Assembly: GCF_030696665.1 (NCBI RefSeq)
Contig: NZ_JAUYRV010000028.1
Span: 124,001-188,000, forward strand
Length of the DNA: 64,000 bases
From: Novosphingobium sp.
GTDB lineage: Bacteria; Pseudomonadota; Alphaproteobacteria; Sphingomonadales; Sphingomonadaceae
Direction: 5' to 3'
Positions 27,681 to 35,938 of the stretch are shown one piece after another. Each line of letters begins with the position of its first letter. Position 1 is the first letter of the stretch. Made by a program: the position numbers and the translations under genes. The notes under the pieces are model-generated. The model searched no databases. It was not told the DNA's origin and saw only the letters and a program-made list of their open reading frames with translations.

Positions 27681-28409
27681 ATGATCCGGATTTTCGACCT
27701 TGATTCCGGGATCGATCGCGCTGCGGCCGCACGGCGGTTTGCCCGCGATGGCCGTGTACAGATTCGCAACCTGCTGACGCCGCAGTCCGCTGCAAACCTT
27801 CAAGACATCATCGCCCGGCAAACGCCGTGGGGCATCGCTTGGCAGGCTGGCTCTACTGGACCGCAGCGGCTCGATGCGCGCCAGATTGCCGCCATGCCAC
27901 CGCCCAGGCAGCGCGAACTGATCGAAACGATCCACCGTTCCGCCGCCAAGGGCGAATATGCGGTGCGCTTTACCCAATACGCCATTTTGGATGCCTATTT
28001 GCAGGCAGGGGCACCCTCAGGGCCACACGATCTGGCGCTGGAACATCTTAACGATACACCATTCCTTGAACTGGTCCGCGAAGTGACCGGTATTCCCGAA
28101 CTGGCGAAGGCCGATGCGCAAGCGACGCTTTACGGGCCGGGAGATTTCCTTTCGGTCCACAACGACAGCCACGTCACGGAGGGCTGGCGCGTTGCCTATG
28201 TCCTCAATCTGACATCAGCGGACTGGCAGCCGGATTGGGGCGGCTACCTCAATTTCCTTGATGAGGACGGTGACGTGATCTGCGGCTGGAAGCCCCGCTT
28301 CAACACGCTCAACCTGTTGCGGGTGCCGCAATTGCATCAGGTGACCTATGTGCCGCCGTTCGCCCAGCGCGCACGTTATGCGATAACAGGCTGGCTGCGG
28401 GACCGGTGA
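27681..28409 (+). CDS. 2-oxoglutarate/Fe(II)-dependent oxygenase
   Basis: Double-stranded beta-helix oxygenase of 242 aa, probably a hydroxylase of the prolyl-hydroxylase or PiuC-like group. The iron-binding HxD is SVHNDSHV (His160, Asp162). The distal His is probably in PQLHQVTY, and the 2OG-binding Arg in RARYAITGW near the C-terminus. GGYLNFLD is a family-type strand. No signal peptide, so it is cytoplasmic. Its stop overlaps the GTG of the next gene by 4 bp, so the two are coupled. It diverges from the large TBDR. The target is unknown. Confidence 0.85.
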   Translation: MIRIFDLDSGIDRAAAARRFARDGRVQIRNLLTPQSAANLQDIIARQTPWGIAWQAGSTGPQRLDARQIAAMPPPRQRELIETIHRSAAKGEYAVRFTQYAILDAYLQAGAPSGPHDLALEHLNDTPFLELVREVTGIPELAKADAQATLYGPGDFLSVHNDSHVTEGWRVAYVLNLTSADWQPDWGGYLNFLDEDGDVICGWKPRFNTLNLLRVPQLHQVTYVPPFAQRARYAITGWLRDR

Positions 28410-30085
28410 GCCTGACTGCGCAGCAATGGCGTGATCGTGCAATGGCGGCAAAGGCGGCGGGCGATCTGGCGGGGGCCGAGGCGATCTTTGCGCAAGCCAT
28501 CGCTGCTTTTCCCGGCAACGCGCAGTTGCTCAATAGCGCTGGCAGCTTTCTGGCCAGCCAAGACCGTCACGCCGAAGCGCTGGCCCGGTTTGAGGCTGCG
28601 CTGGCTGCCGATCCGAACCATGCTGAAGCCATGTGCAACAGCGCAATCTCGCTCTCACGCCTTGGCCGGGCGGCGCAGGCGCTGGAGCTGCTGGCCGGGC
28701 AGGAAAAGTCCCTCGCCAAGGTTCCGCGCTACTGGGCCGTCCGCGCGGCGACGGCGCGCGAACTGGGCCAACTTGACGAGGCTGCCCGCGCCTATGACGC
28801 GCTGCTTCGGATTGAGGCGGCGCATCCACGCGGCCTGCACGGACGCGCACGCGTGGCGCTTGAGCGTGGCGAGGGCGATATGTGCGCCCGTTTCGAAGCG
28901 GCCCTGCCGCACAATCGCGCCGATGCTACCGCCTTCCTCGGTTATGCGCAGGCACTGGCCTGTTCGGGCAGGCTGGCCGAAGCGCGCGATCTTGCCGAAA
29001 CGCTGATCAGGCAGTTGCCCGCGTGGACCGACGGCCTCTCCTTCCTTGCCCAGTTGCGCTGGGGTGCAGGCGAGGCGGACCGTTTTTGCGATCACTTTGC
29101 GCAGGCTGCCGCCGCAGCGCCGCATGATCCCGCCATTGCCTTGGCATGGGCAAACGCACTTTCGGGGACAGACCGTCACGCCGATGCCGCCGCCGTCGTC
29201 GGTCGCGCTGTCGCCGCGCAGCCCGGCAATGTTGCGCTGGCATTGGCCGAGGCTGAACATGCGGGCGCTGCTGGCGATCTTGCCCGGGCCGAGCAGATCT
29301 TTGCCGCGCTCGTCGTGCAGACGCCGGAACGCAAGCTTCAGGAAGCCCGCCACCGCCTCCGCCAGCGCGCGCCCCACCGGGCCGAAGTGCTCTTAGCCGA
29401 AGTCATCGCCGAACGGCCCGATACGATCGCAGCATGGGCCTTGCGCGATCTGGCGTGGCGGATGCTGGACGATCCGCGCGCGCAATGGCTGCACGGCCAG
29501 CCCGGCCTTTATGCGCAGCGTCGGCTTGGCCTGTCGCCCGCGTTTCTGGCCGATCTGGTCACCCTTTTGCGCGATCTTCACGCCAATTCGCTGCCGCCGG
29601 TCGGCCAGTCCGTGCGCAGCGGCAGCCAGACATGGGGCGGCCTGTTTGATCGCATGGAGCCGGAGCTGCGCACCCTGCGCGCGGCCATCAAGGATATGAT
29701 TGCCGATTTCCGCGGTGGCCTGCCGCCTGCTGACGACACCCACCCCCTGCTGCGCCATCGCGACCAGCCGTGGTTCATGCGCGGAAGCTGGTCGATCCGC
29801 ATGACAGGCGCGGGCCGCCATACCGAGCATGTCCACCCGCAAGGCATTGTGTCATCCGCCGTGCATCTGGTGGTTCCGTCCGACGCAGGGGTTGGGGATG
29901 CAGGGTGCCTGGAACTTGGCCGCTCGCCGCCCGATCTTGGGCTGGATCTGCCGCCGCTCGCTACGATCATCCCGGTGACAGGCAGCGCGGTGCTGTTCCC
30001 CAGCACGTTCTACCACGGCACGCGGCGCTTCGGTTCGGGTGAGCGGATGTCGGTTGCGTTTGACGTGGCAACTGCAGCGGGATGA
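28406..30085 (+). CDS. TPR protein with C-terminal 2OG-Fe(II) oxygenase-like domain
   Basis: Protein of 559 aa. The N-terminal 350 or so residues form tetratricopeptide-like repeats (for example AGAEAIFAQAIAAFPGNAQLL and HAEALARFEAALAADPNHAEA). The C-terminal about 150 residues match the putative 2OG-Fe(II) oxygenase family (PF13759): HTEHVHPQGIVSSAVHLV, then VLFPSTFYHGTRRF and ERMSVAFDV. The start is a GTG overlapping the previous stop. The TPR part probably binds a protein or peptide substrate and presents it to the oxygenase. The pair next to a TBDR suggests modification linked to uptake or to the receptor's ligand. It ends 7 bp before the convergent GT-C-like gene. Confidence 0.85.
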   Translation: MSLTAQQWRDRAMAAKAAGDLAGAEAIFAQAIAAFPGNAQLLNSAGSFLASQDRHAEALARFEAALAADPNHAEAMCNSAISLSRLGRAAQALELLAGQEKSLAKVPRYWAVRAATARELGQLDEAARAYDALLRIEAAHPRGLHGRARVALERGEGDMCARFEAALPHNRADATAFLGYAQALACSGRLAEARDLAETLIRQLPAWTDGLSFLAQLRWGAGEADRFCDHFAQAAAAAPHDPAIALAWANALSGTDRHADAAAVVGRAVAAQPGNVALALAEAEHAGAAGDLARAEQIFAALVVQTPERKLQEARHRLRQRAPHRAEVLLAEVIAERPDTIAAWALRDLAWRMLDDPRAQWLHGQPGLYAQRRLGLSPAFLADLVTLLRDLHANSLPPVGQSVRSGSQTWGGLFDRMEPELRTLRAAIKDMIADFRGGLPPADDTHPLLRHRDQPWFMRGSWSIRMTGAGRHTEHVHPQGIVSSAVHLVVPSDAGVGDAGCLELGRSPPDLGLDLPPLATIIPVTGSAVLFPSTFYHGTRRFGSGERMSVAFDVATAAG

Positions 30086-30092
30086 CGGCGCT

Positions 30093-31868
30093 TCAGCGCA
30101 CGCGCCAGACCTTGACCCCGGATTGCGGATCGACTGGCACCGGCTCCAGCCAGTCCGGGGCGCGGCCCTTTACAAGGTGCGCCATGAACCCATTGGGCGC
30201 GAGTTTGCGATAGACGCGGGACTCTCCACCACTTGGGCACACCACCACCAGCGTCGCCCCGCGCTGCGCCATGATCTTGCGCGCGCCGTGATCGGGGCCG
30301 AGGAACGCGACGATCAGATCGCGCATCGCGGCGCTGGCTCGGTGGTGCGCAGTGGCGATCACGGTGTGATTGCTGGTGACCAGCAGGGTCGGCCCGATGT
30401 CCAGCCCGGACAGGATGGTTGCGCGCGGCATGGCCGCAATCTGCGGGGCAAGCGCGGCGAAATCGCATGTCTGGATCAATTTTCCGGAGGGTGGCTTGGG
30501 CGGATTGATCGCCGAAGCAGCCATGCCGACCAGCGCCCCAGGCACGAACAGCGCCACGATCAGCAGCACGCGCGCAAGGCGGCGCAGCAGCAGCCGGTCG
30601 GCAGACCAGCGCGCGATCTGCTCTTCGATTTGCCAAGCAGCCGGAACCGCAGCGAACAGGCACGCCACCGCCGAAGCGCGAGCCACCAGCAGGCCGACCA
30701 AGGTCGCCCCGGCCAGCAGCAGCGCTGTGTCCACCCAGAAATCGCGTGCCTGCCGGTTTTGCGCCATGCACCACAGCCGCCAGCAGGCCAGAAGGCCAAG
30801 CGCGGGCAGCAGAACCATTGTTGCGCCCAGCACCAAGCCCTGCCGCCAGAAGGGCAGTCCTTCCACCACTGACTGCAGCCATACCGTCTTTACCAGCGGA
30901 TCGAGCGCGCCAAAGGCATCGGCAGAAAGGCATTGTGGTGCGCGCAGGCCCATGATTGCAACGGCACCCAGCCCGGCAATCCCCAACACGGCCATGCCCA
31001 GCGCCGGAGGCCGCGTGCGCAGCCGGGGCAATGCCAGCGCGCACACGCCCGCAACCCACAGCAGGACCGCCACATGTACCGGTGACAGAGCATCGCAATA
31101 GTCGGCAAGATCGCCCAGGCCGCGCGTCAGCAGGAACAGTCCCGCCCCGCCCAGTGCAAGGCTTGCCATGTAGCTCACCAGCCAGCGGTCATCGCCGCGC
31201 AGCAAGCGCAGCGCGCAGACGCCTGCGAAGATCACCGCCAGCGGCAGCGATTCGAGGGAGATCGCGAGTGAAAGCGCCAGCGCCAACCCTGCCACCGCGC
31301 CGCCACCCCTGACAGAGCGTGAGGCCATGCCGTTGAGCGCCACCAACGCCAGCACATATTGCCAGCCATGATGATCGATGCGCAGCGGCATCATTCTGAA
31401 AGATGCGGGTACTGCGGTCAGCACCAGCAGTGCCGCAATCGCGCCCGCCTTTGCGCCGAATTGCCGTGCTGCCAGCCGCGCCGTCAGCGCCATTGCCGCC
31501 AGCAACGTCAGCAGTGGCACCAGCACGATGGCAACCACTTCGGCCTGCGCCATGCCGAGCAGCGGACGCAGCAGCACGATCACCGTCGCAATTGGCAGGT
31601 CAACAATGCGTGTCCAGTGCATGGGCACGCCGTCGGGCGGGGCGATGCGATTTTGGGTAAGGTCAAACCAACCTTGCCCTGCCAACAGATCGCGCACTTG
31701 CTGCAATCGCAGCGCATCATCGCCATCAAGGAAATGCGTGGGTGAGAATGCACCCCAACCCGCGAACAGCATCAGCGCGGCACCCAGCAGCCAAACGGCC
31801 AGCACAGCAGCCCACGGGGTGGACGTGCCGGAACTTCCTGACGAGGGACTGTCGACAGCCCCCCTCAT
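30093..31868 (-). CDS. Polytopic membrane protein, possible GT-C glycosyltransferase
   Basis: Protein of 591 aa with about ten or more hydrophobic segments and a C-terminal soluble domain of about 140 residues. The first loop contains FLDGDDALRLQQVRDLLAG followed by GWFDLTQ, then GVPMHWTRIVDLP. This recalls the acidic first-loop motif of GT-C enzymes (STT3, ArnT, PMT), which use polyprenyl-phosphate sugars. The ORF track reaches 31970, inside gtrA. The ATG at 31868, 10 bp after the gtrA stop, is a better start. The neighbours GtrA and a UDP-galactopyranose-mutase-like FAD enzyme support a role in glycan transfer outside the inner membrane. Exact donor and acceptor are unknown. Confidence 0.7.
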   Translation of the reverse strand: MRGAVDSPSSGSSGTSTPWAAVLAVWLLGAALMLFAGWGAFSPTHFLDGDDALRLQQVRDLLAGQGWFDLTQNRIAPPDGVPMHWTRIVDLPIATVIVLLRPLLGMAQAEVVAIVLVPLLTLLAAMALTARLAARQFGAKAGAIAALLVLTAVPASFRMMPLRIDHHGWQYVLALVALNGMASRSVRGGGAVAGLALALSLAISLESLPLAVIFAGVCALRLLRGDDRWLVSYMASLALGGAGLFLLTRGLGDLADYCDALSPVHVAVLLWVAGVCALALPRLRTRPPALGMAVLGIAGLGAVAIMGLRAPQCLSADAFGALDPLVKTVWLQSVVEGLPFWRQGLVLGATMVLLPALGLLACWRLWCMAQNRQARDFWVDTALLLAGATLVGLLVARASAVACLFAAVPAAWQIEEQIARWSADRLLLRRLARVLLIVALFVPGALVGMAASAINPPKPPSGKLIQTCDFAALAPQIAAMPRATILSGLDIGPTLLVTSNHTVIATAHHRASAAMRDLIVAFLGPDHGARKIMAQRGATLVVVCPSGGESRVYRKLAPNGFMAHLVKGRAPDWLEPVPVDPQSGVKVWRVR

Positions 31869-31878
31869 CGGTTGCGGC

Positions 31879-32301
31879 TCACTGAAACACCACCCGTTTG
31901 CGCAGCAGCCATGTGGCAGTGAAGCTCGCGCCGATGGCGGCGATCTTGGCAAGACGCGAATCCACGCCAATCATCGTTCCGGCCGCCACGATCAGCGTGG
32001 TCAGCCCAAGGCCGACCAGTGCAGACCCCACGAACAAGGCCTTCTGCCGGTTGCGCGCACCACGCTCCGAAGCGACCTCGTCGGTGAACACAGTGCGGCT
32101 GGACAGCAGCCAATGCGCCACGATGCCCAGCGAATAGCCCGCAGCCGATGCCGCCACCGGGATCGTCCCCAGCGCCAGCAGCGCAAGGAACGAACCCATG
32201 TCCACTGCCAGCGCCCCCACGCTGGCAAGCAGGTAGCGCAGAAGTGTGATGCGGCGCAGGCGGTCGATCATCGGCAGGATCATCCCGTTCAATTCGGACA
32301 C
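31879..32301 (-). CDS. GtrA-family membrane protein
   Basis: GtrA-like protein of 140 aa with four predicted membrane helices (RYLLASVGALAVDMGSFLAL...GIVAHWLL...LVGLGLTTLIVA...TWLLRKRVVF). The family is thought to help move polyprenyl-phosphate-linked sugars across the inner membrane. Start is uncertain: GTG at 32301, or ATG at 32283 or 32271, none with a strong ribosome-binding site. It is the middle gene of a three-gene unit, 11 bp after the FAD enzyme and 10 bp before the GT-C-like gene. Confidence 0.85.
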   Translation of the reverse strand: MSELNGMILPMIDRLRRITLLRYLLASVGALAVDMGSFLALLALGTIPVAASAAGYSLGIVAHWLLSSRTVFTDEVASERGARNRQKALFVGSALVGLGLTTLIVAAGTMIGVDSRLAKIAAIGASFTATWLLRKRVVFQ

Positions 32302-32312
32302 CAGTATTACCG

Positions 32313-33920
32313 TCAGGCAGCCTTTGCGGGCTTTTCAGGCGCGATCCGCTCGGGCACTGCGCGCACCGAAGCCAGCGCTGCAGCCTGATCCTCGCTCAGC
32401 GTTGCGCGTGCGGGGATCGCGTTCTGCGCACCCTCATCACCCGCTTCGTGGTACTCTGCGTCCTCGTTGACGCACCACGTGTCATAGACCCGCGCACCCG
32501 CCGCGATGTTTTCCACCGTCAGCATCGCGGTCATCATCGCGTGATCCTGGTTGTTGTAGCGGTGCATGCCGTTGCGGCCCACAAGGTGCAGCGTCGGGTG
32601 TGCAGCTTCCAGTTCGGTGCGCATTGCGGCCACGTTGGCGGCATATTCGTCGTCGTAAACCGGATAGGCCTTTTCCTGACGCACCACCACGCCGCCAATC
32701 ACCTTGTCCGGGCTGACAAGGCCGAGGATCGCCATTTCTTTGGTCGCCAGCGCAATCAGATCATCGTCGGTCGAATCCCACAGATCGTCGCCTTCGAAGC
32801 AGAAGTATTCCAGCCCCACGCAGGCCACGCTGTCATCGGGCACCATTTCGGGCGACCATGAACGGAAGTTCTGGATGCGGCCCACCTTCACCTTGCTGTC
32901 GTGAATGTAGATCCAGTTGTCGGGGAACAGTTCTTCCGACCGGATTTTCAGCGCCACGGTCAGAAAATCACGATAGCGCAAGCGGCTGCCCTCCAGCGAG
33001 GTTGCCGGTAGCGGGTGCAGGCGCGCGCCCAGTTCGCGCATCGGCGCAGAACTGATGGCGTGGCCAGCCTCAATCATCACATCGCCATCCGGGCCGGTGG
33101 CAGACAGGCGCCAGCCGCCCTGCCCATCAGCCGCCAGTTGCTTGAAGGAATGGCCCATCAGCACTTCGCCGTTGCCGGTGGCCAGAATCTTGTCGCGTGC
33201 AGCATCCCACATCATGCCCGGGCCGAGGCGCGGGTAGCGGAAGGTTTCGAGCAGGGTCTTGGTCTGCATCCCGTCATTCGGGCGCTTGTTCAGCCCAAGG
33301 CTGCGCTTGAGGCCATCAGTGACAGCGCCCCAGAGCGAAAGCCCCTTGATGCGCTGCGCCGCCCAGTCTGCGCTCATCTCGTCACAGGGCATGCCCCACA
33401 CCTTCTCGGTATAGGTCTTGAAGAAGATCGAATAGAGCTTGCTGCCGAACTGGTTGATCGTCCAGTCCTCGAAGCTCTTCACCGTGCGGTTCGGGAATGC
33501 CTTGGCCTTGGCAAAGCTTGCCATGCACAAGGTTGAGCGCACCAGCCCGAGGTTCCACAGCGCTTCGAACGCACGCAGTGGATAGGAGTAGAACTTGCCC
33601 TCATAGTAGATGCGGCTCATGCGCGGGCGCTGGATGAAATCGTCCGGCAGGATCTCGTTCCACAGATCGACCACCTGCTGCGATTTCGAGAAAAAGCGGT
33701 GTCCGCCGATGTCGAAGCGGTAGCCTTCGTGCTCCACCGTGCGGCTGATCCCGCCGACGTAAGTGTGGTCCTTCTCGATGATTGCCACCGAGAAGCCGCG
33801 CTTCGTCAGGAGGTATCCGGCGGTAAGGCCGGCTGGCCCTGCGCCGATGATTGCAACGTCAACCTTGCGGCTCTGGTTCGCTGAAGTCGCACCCGTGGCA
33901 CGAATCGTCCCGTTAACCAT
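32313..33920 (-). CDS. FAD/NAD(P)-binding oxidoreductase, UDP-galactopyranose-mutase or amine-oxidase-like
   Basis: Flavoprotein of 535 aa. The dinucleotide-binding loop VAIIGAGPAGLTAGYLL starts near residue 22, followed by FDIGGHRFFSKSQQVVDLWNE, as in UDP-galactopyranose-mutase-like and protoporphyrinogen-oxidase-like flavoenzymes. The C-terminal 60 residues are Ala/Pro-rich and not conserved. The starting ATG is MVNGTIRATG. It leads the unit with gtrA and the GT-C-like gene, so I infer a role in sugar-nucleotide or lipid-linked sugar metabolism. A carotenoid- or haem-type role cannot be excluded. Confidence 0.8.
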   Translation of the reverse strand: MVNGTIRATGATSANQSRKVDVAIIGAGPAGLTAGYLLTKRGFSVAIIEKDHTYVGGISRTVEHEGYRFDIGGHRFFSKSQQVVDLWNEILPDDFIQRPRMSRIYYEGKFYSYPLRAFEALWNLGLVRSTLCMASFAKAKAFPNRTVKSFEDWTINQFGSKLYSIFFKTYTEKVWGMPCDEMSADWAAQRIKGLSLWGAVTDGLKRSLGLNKRPNDGMQTKTLLETFRYPRLGPGMMWDAARDKILATGNGEVLMGHSFKQLAADGQGGWRLSATGPDGDVMIEAGHAISSAPMRELGARLHPLPATSLEGSRLRYRDFLTVALKIRSEELFPDNWIYIHDSKVKVGRIQNFRSWSPEMVPDDSVACVGLEYFCFEGDDLWDSTDDDLIALATKEMAILGLVSPDKVIGGVVVRQEKAYPVYDDEYAANVAAMRTELEAAHPTLHLVGRNGMHRYNNQDHAMMTAMLTVENIAAGARVYDTWCVNEDAEYHEAGDEGAQNAIPARATLSEDQAAALASVRAVPERIAPEKPAKAA

Positions 33921-33973
33921 TAAAACCCCCGTCTAAAGCGCTCTTCGCTGGGGTCAGAGGTGAAGGAAAATGG

Positions 33974-33988
33974 ATAAAGGATGGTTAA
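33974..33988 (-). promoter_or_regulatory. CtrA-box-like site
   Basis: Read on the minus strand, TTAA-CCATCCT-TTAT matches the CtrA consensus TTAA-N7-TTAA at seven of eight fixed bases and contains the half site TTAACCAT. It lies about 55 bp upstream of the FAD enzyme gene. One site, so weak evidence. Confidence 0.35.
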
Positions 33989-34039
33989 CGATGGGCGCGG
34001 GTTTGGCGAAAGTTTGCCTGCCCATAGGCGTCACACGGA

Positions 34040-34714
34040 TCAAGGACGCCGAAAGCGCTCCGGATGGTTGCGCGCGTCGTGTTCATGCTCACCGGTCTGC
34101 AGTGGTGCAGCGATACGTGCCAGTTCGTCCAGCTTGAACGTCTGTTCAAACAGCAGGCCATAGCGCGGGTGGCTGCGCCAGCGCACTTTGGCATAAAGCG
34201 GCGGCATGACATCCGTCTCGATCCGCACCAGTTCGTTCATCAAGAGCCACTTGTCGCTCTCGATCTGCGCGCCTTGCTGCGAGATGTCCCGGAAAGCCAC
34301 GCGCAGTGCCTCGCCACCTGAATGCAGAATCCCGTCAAGAAGGATGCGCAATCGCACCTGACGCTTGGGGAAGGCTCCGTGGCTTTCGTCAAGCAGACGC
34401 TGCACATCAACATCGGCGCCAAAACGGAAGCCGGCGAACTCGCCTTCTTTCCACACCAGTTCTACGGGATAACGGTCACCATTGCTCATCTCCACGGCCA
34501 GCGTGCGATGGGGTGGCAGCGGATTAAACAGGCGGATTTTAAGGCCGGTGGATGAAGCATCGCGAATAACGCAGAGAAATTCGCGTGAATCGTCAGCAAT
34601 CAGCTTGGCAGCCCTGATCAACAGCATGAAGCGGGGGGCGGCGCGCTGTTCCGCTCCCCGTTTGTCTTCACCGCTATTTGCGGCTTGCGGTATCTGGTCT
34701 TCTGGCTGGGCCAA
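34040..34714 (-). CDS. PilZ-domain protein with two PilZ-like modules
   Basis: Soluble protein of 224 aa. The first module begins EQRAAPRFMLLIRAA (an RxxxR-type motif) and continues RDASSTGLKIRLFNPLPP. A second begins KRQVRLRILLDG and has FRDISQQGAQIESD. PilZ domains bind cyclic di-GMP, and the first module has a plausible site. The second looks degenerate in its Arg motif. It likely couples c-di-GMP to envelope, motility or polysaccharide control. Monocistronic, with a hairpin before it ending the phytase operon. Confidence 0.85.
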   Translation of the reverse strand: MAQPEDQIPQAANSGEDKRGAEQRAAPRFMLLIRAAKLIADDSREFLCVIRDASSTGLKIRLFNPLPPHRTLAVEMSNGDRYPVELVWKEGEFAGFRFGADVDVQRLLDESHGAFPKRQVRLRILLDGILHSGGEALRVAFRDISQQGAQIESDKWLLMNELVRIETDVMPPLYAKVRWRSHPRYGLLFEQTFKLDELARIAAPLQTGEHEHDARNHPERFRRP

Positions 34715-34744
34715 GCCCTGTCCCCTTGCGCATTGGTCCCCGCT

Positions 34745-34768
34745 TCCGGGACTCGCGCAAGTCCCGGA
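34745..34768 (-). terminator. Hairpin after phytase operon
   Basis: TCCGGGACT and AGTCCCGGA form a perfect 9-bp stem with loop CGCGCA, between the phytase stop and the PilZ start on the same strand. No U-run is visible. Inferred terminator or processing site. Confidence 0.5.
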
Positions 34769-34840
34769 CAGGACAAGCTTAGGCTACAAAGTCCTACCGT
34801 GAAGTTACCTAGCGCACATTGTCGCTGATTTTAATGTCAT

Positions 34841-35938
34841 TCATCTTTGTAATGCTTGGACAATTTCATCCCAGCCGAGCAACTTGAAGTTCTGTGCTGC
34901 CGGTGCATTGTCGCCGTCCTGCGCTACGAATAGCCCGCCGGGAAATGCGGGACCGAAATCCCCCAGCGCCAGTTCGATCCCATCGGTGTCGCTGGTCGCC
35001 CCAAAGCGTCCAGCGGCAATGCGGAACCGTCCCCTTGGGGCAGCCGTGGCCAGATCGAACAGGACATAGGCGTTGTCGCCTTGGCTCGATGCAACGAGGA
35101 ACCCGCCGTCTTCGCCCGCAGGGGCCAGCGCAAGGCCTTCCACGTCATCGACCAGGCCCTTGTCCGGCCCGACCATCGCAAAGGCTTGTGCGCTCAGCGA
35201 CGCTGGCTTCAGATCCACCTTCCAGATGCCGACGTCTTCCTCGGCAACGTAGAGAATGCCTGTCCGGTCATCCACCACGCAGCCTTCGGATTGCGTGGCA
35301 AACTTCACCGAACGCACATATTCCGCACGGATCGTTTCGCCAGCATCGATCAGGCGGCTTTCAGCCACTTCGCCGTCCTTGAGCACGACATAGGCCCGCG
35401 CCAGCTCTCCAGCACCCAGCGCCTTGCCCATGCAGAAACCATAGGCCTGCACCGGCGCGCGCCCCGCCGCCATGAAGGCCTGCGCGCCCAGAGCGGTCAG
35501 TTTGCCACTTGCGCCATCCAGCGTGAACAGCGCGATCTTGGGCACTGCGCCATCGGTCCGGTCACTGGCACCCACCAGAATGCGCCCCGGCGCAACTTCG
35601 CGCAGGTCCACATTGTTGAGCAGCCCTGCGGCCACAAAATCGCGCACTTTGCCGTCCAGCCCATAGACGTAAAGCCCGGCCTTCTTGTCCGTCCCCAGGA
35701 TCAGGCTGGCCGCAGGATTGGCCGCATTGCGCCAGATCGCCGGATCGTCCGCCGCATCAGCCTTGCCCGTGCCCACCGGTGCGGTTTCACCCGTGGCCTG
35801 AACATCGACGGCTGGATAGGAGGGGCGCGGAGCAGCCTGCATCCCGGCGCAACCGCCCAGCAGGCCCGCGCAAAGCGAAACGGCCAAAGCCGAGAGCAAC
35901 GCCCCCGGCCCTGGCTTTACGATAGCGTTCCGCCCCAT
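34841..35938 (-). CDS. phy: Beta-propeller phytase, probable lipoprotein
   Basis: Secreted 3-phytase of the beta-propeller family, releasing phosphate from inositol hexakisphosphate. The N-terminus has a lipoprotein-like signal (LCAGLLGGCAG). Family motifs include ADDPAIWRN, LILGTDKKAGLYVYGLDGK, NNVDLRE, YVAEEDVGIWK and DVEGLALAP, with acidic residues expected to bind calcium. The 365-aa length is normal. The start codon shares one base with the TBDR stop (TGATG), so the two are coupled. Phytase next to a TBDR is a known alphaproteobacterial pairing for phytate use. A Pho-box-like array before the TBDR suggests phosphate control. Confidence 0.93.
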   Translation of the reverse strand: MGRNAIVKPGPGALLSALAVSLCAGLLGGCAGMQAAPRPSYPAVDVQATGETAPVGTGKADAADDPAIWRNAANPAASLILGTDKKAGLYVYGLDGKVRDFVAAGLLNNVDLREVAPGRILVGASDRTDGAVPKIALFTLDGASGKLTALGAQAFMAAGRAPVQAYGFCMGKALGAGELARAYVVLKDGEVAESRLIDAGETIRAEYVRSVKFATQSEGCVVDDRTGILYVAEEDVGIWKVDLKPASLSAQAFAMVGPDKGLVDDVEGLALAPAGEDGGFLVASSQGDNAYVLFDLATAAPRGRFRIAAGRFGATSDTDGIELALGDFGPAFPGGLFVAQDGDNAPAAQNFKLLGWDEIVQALQR

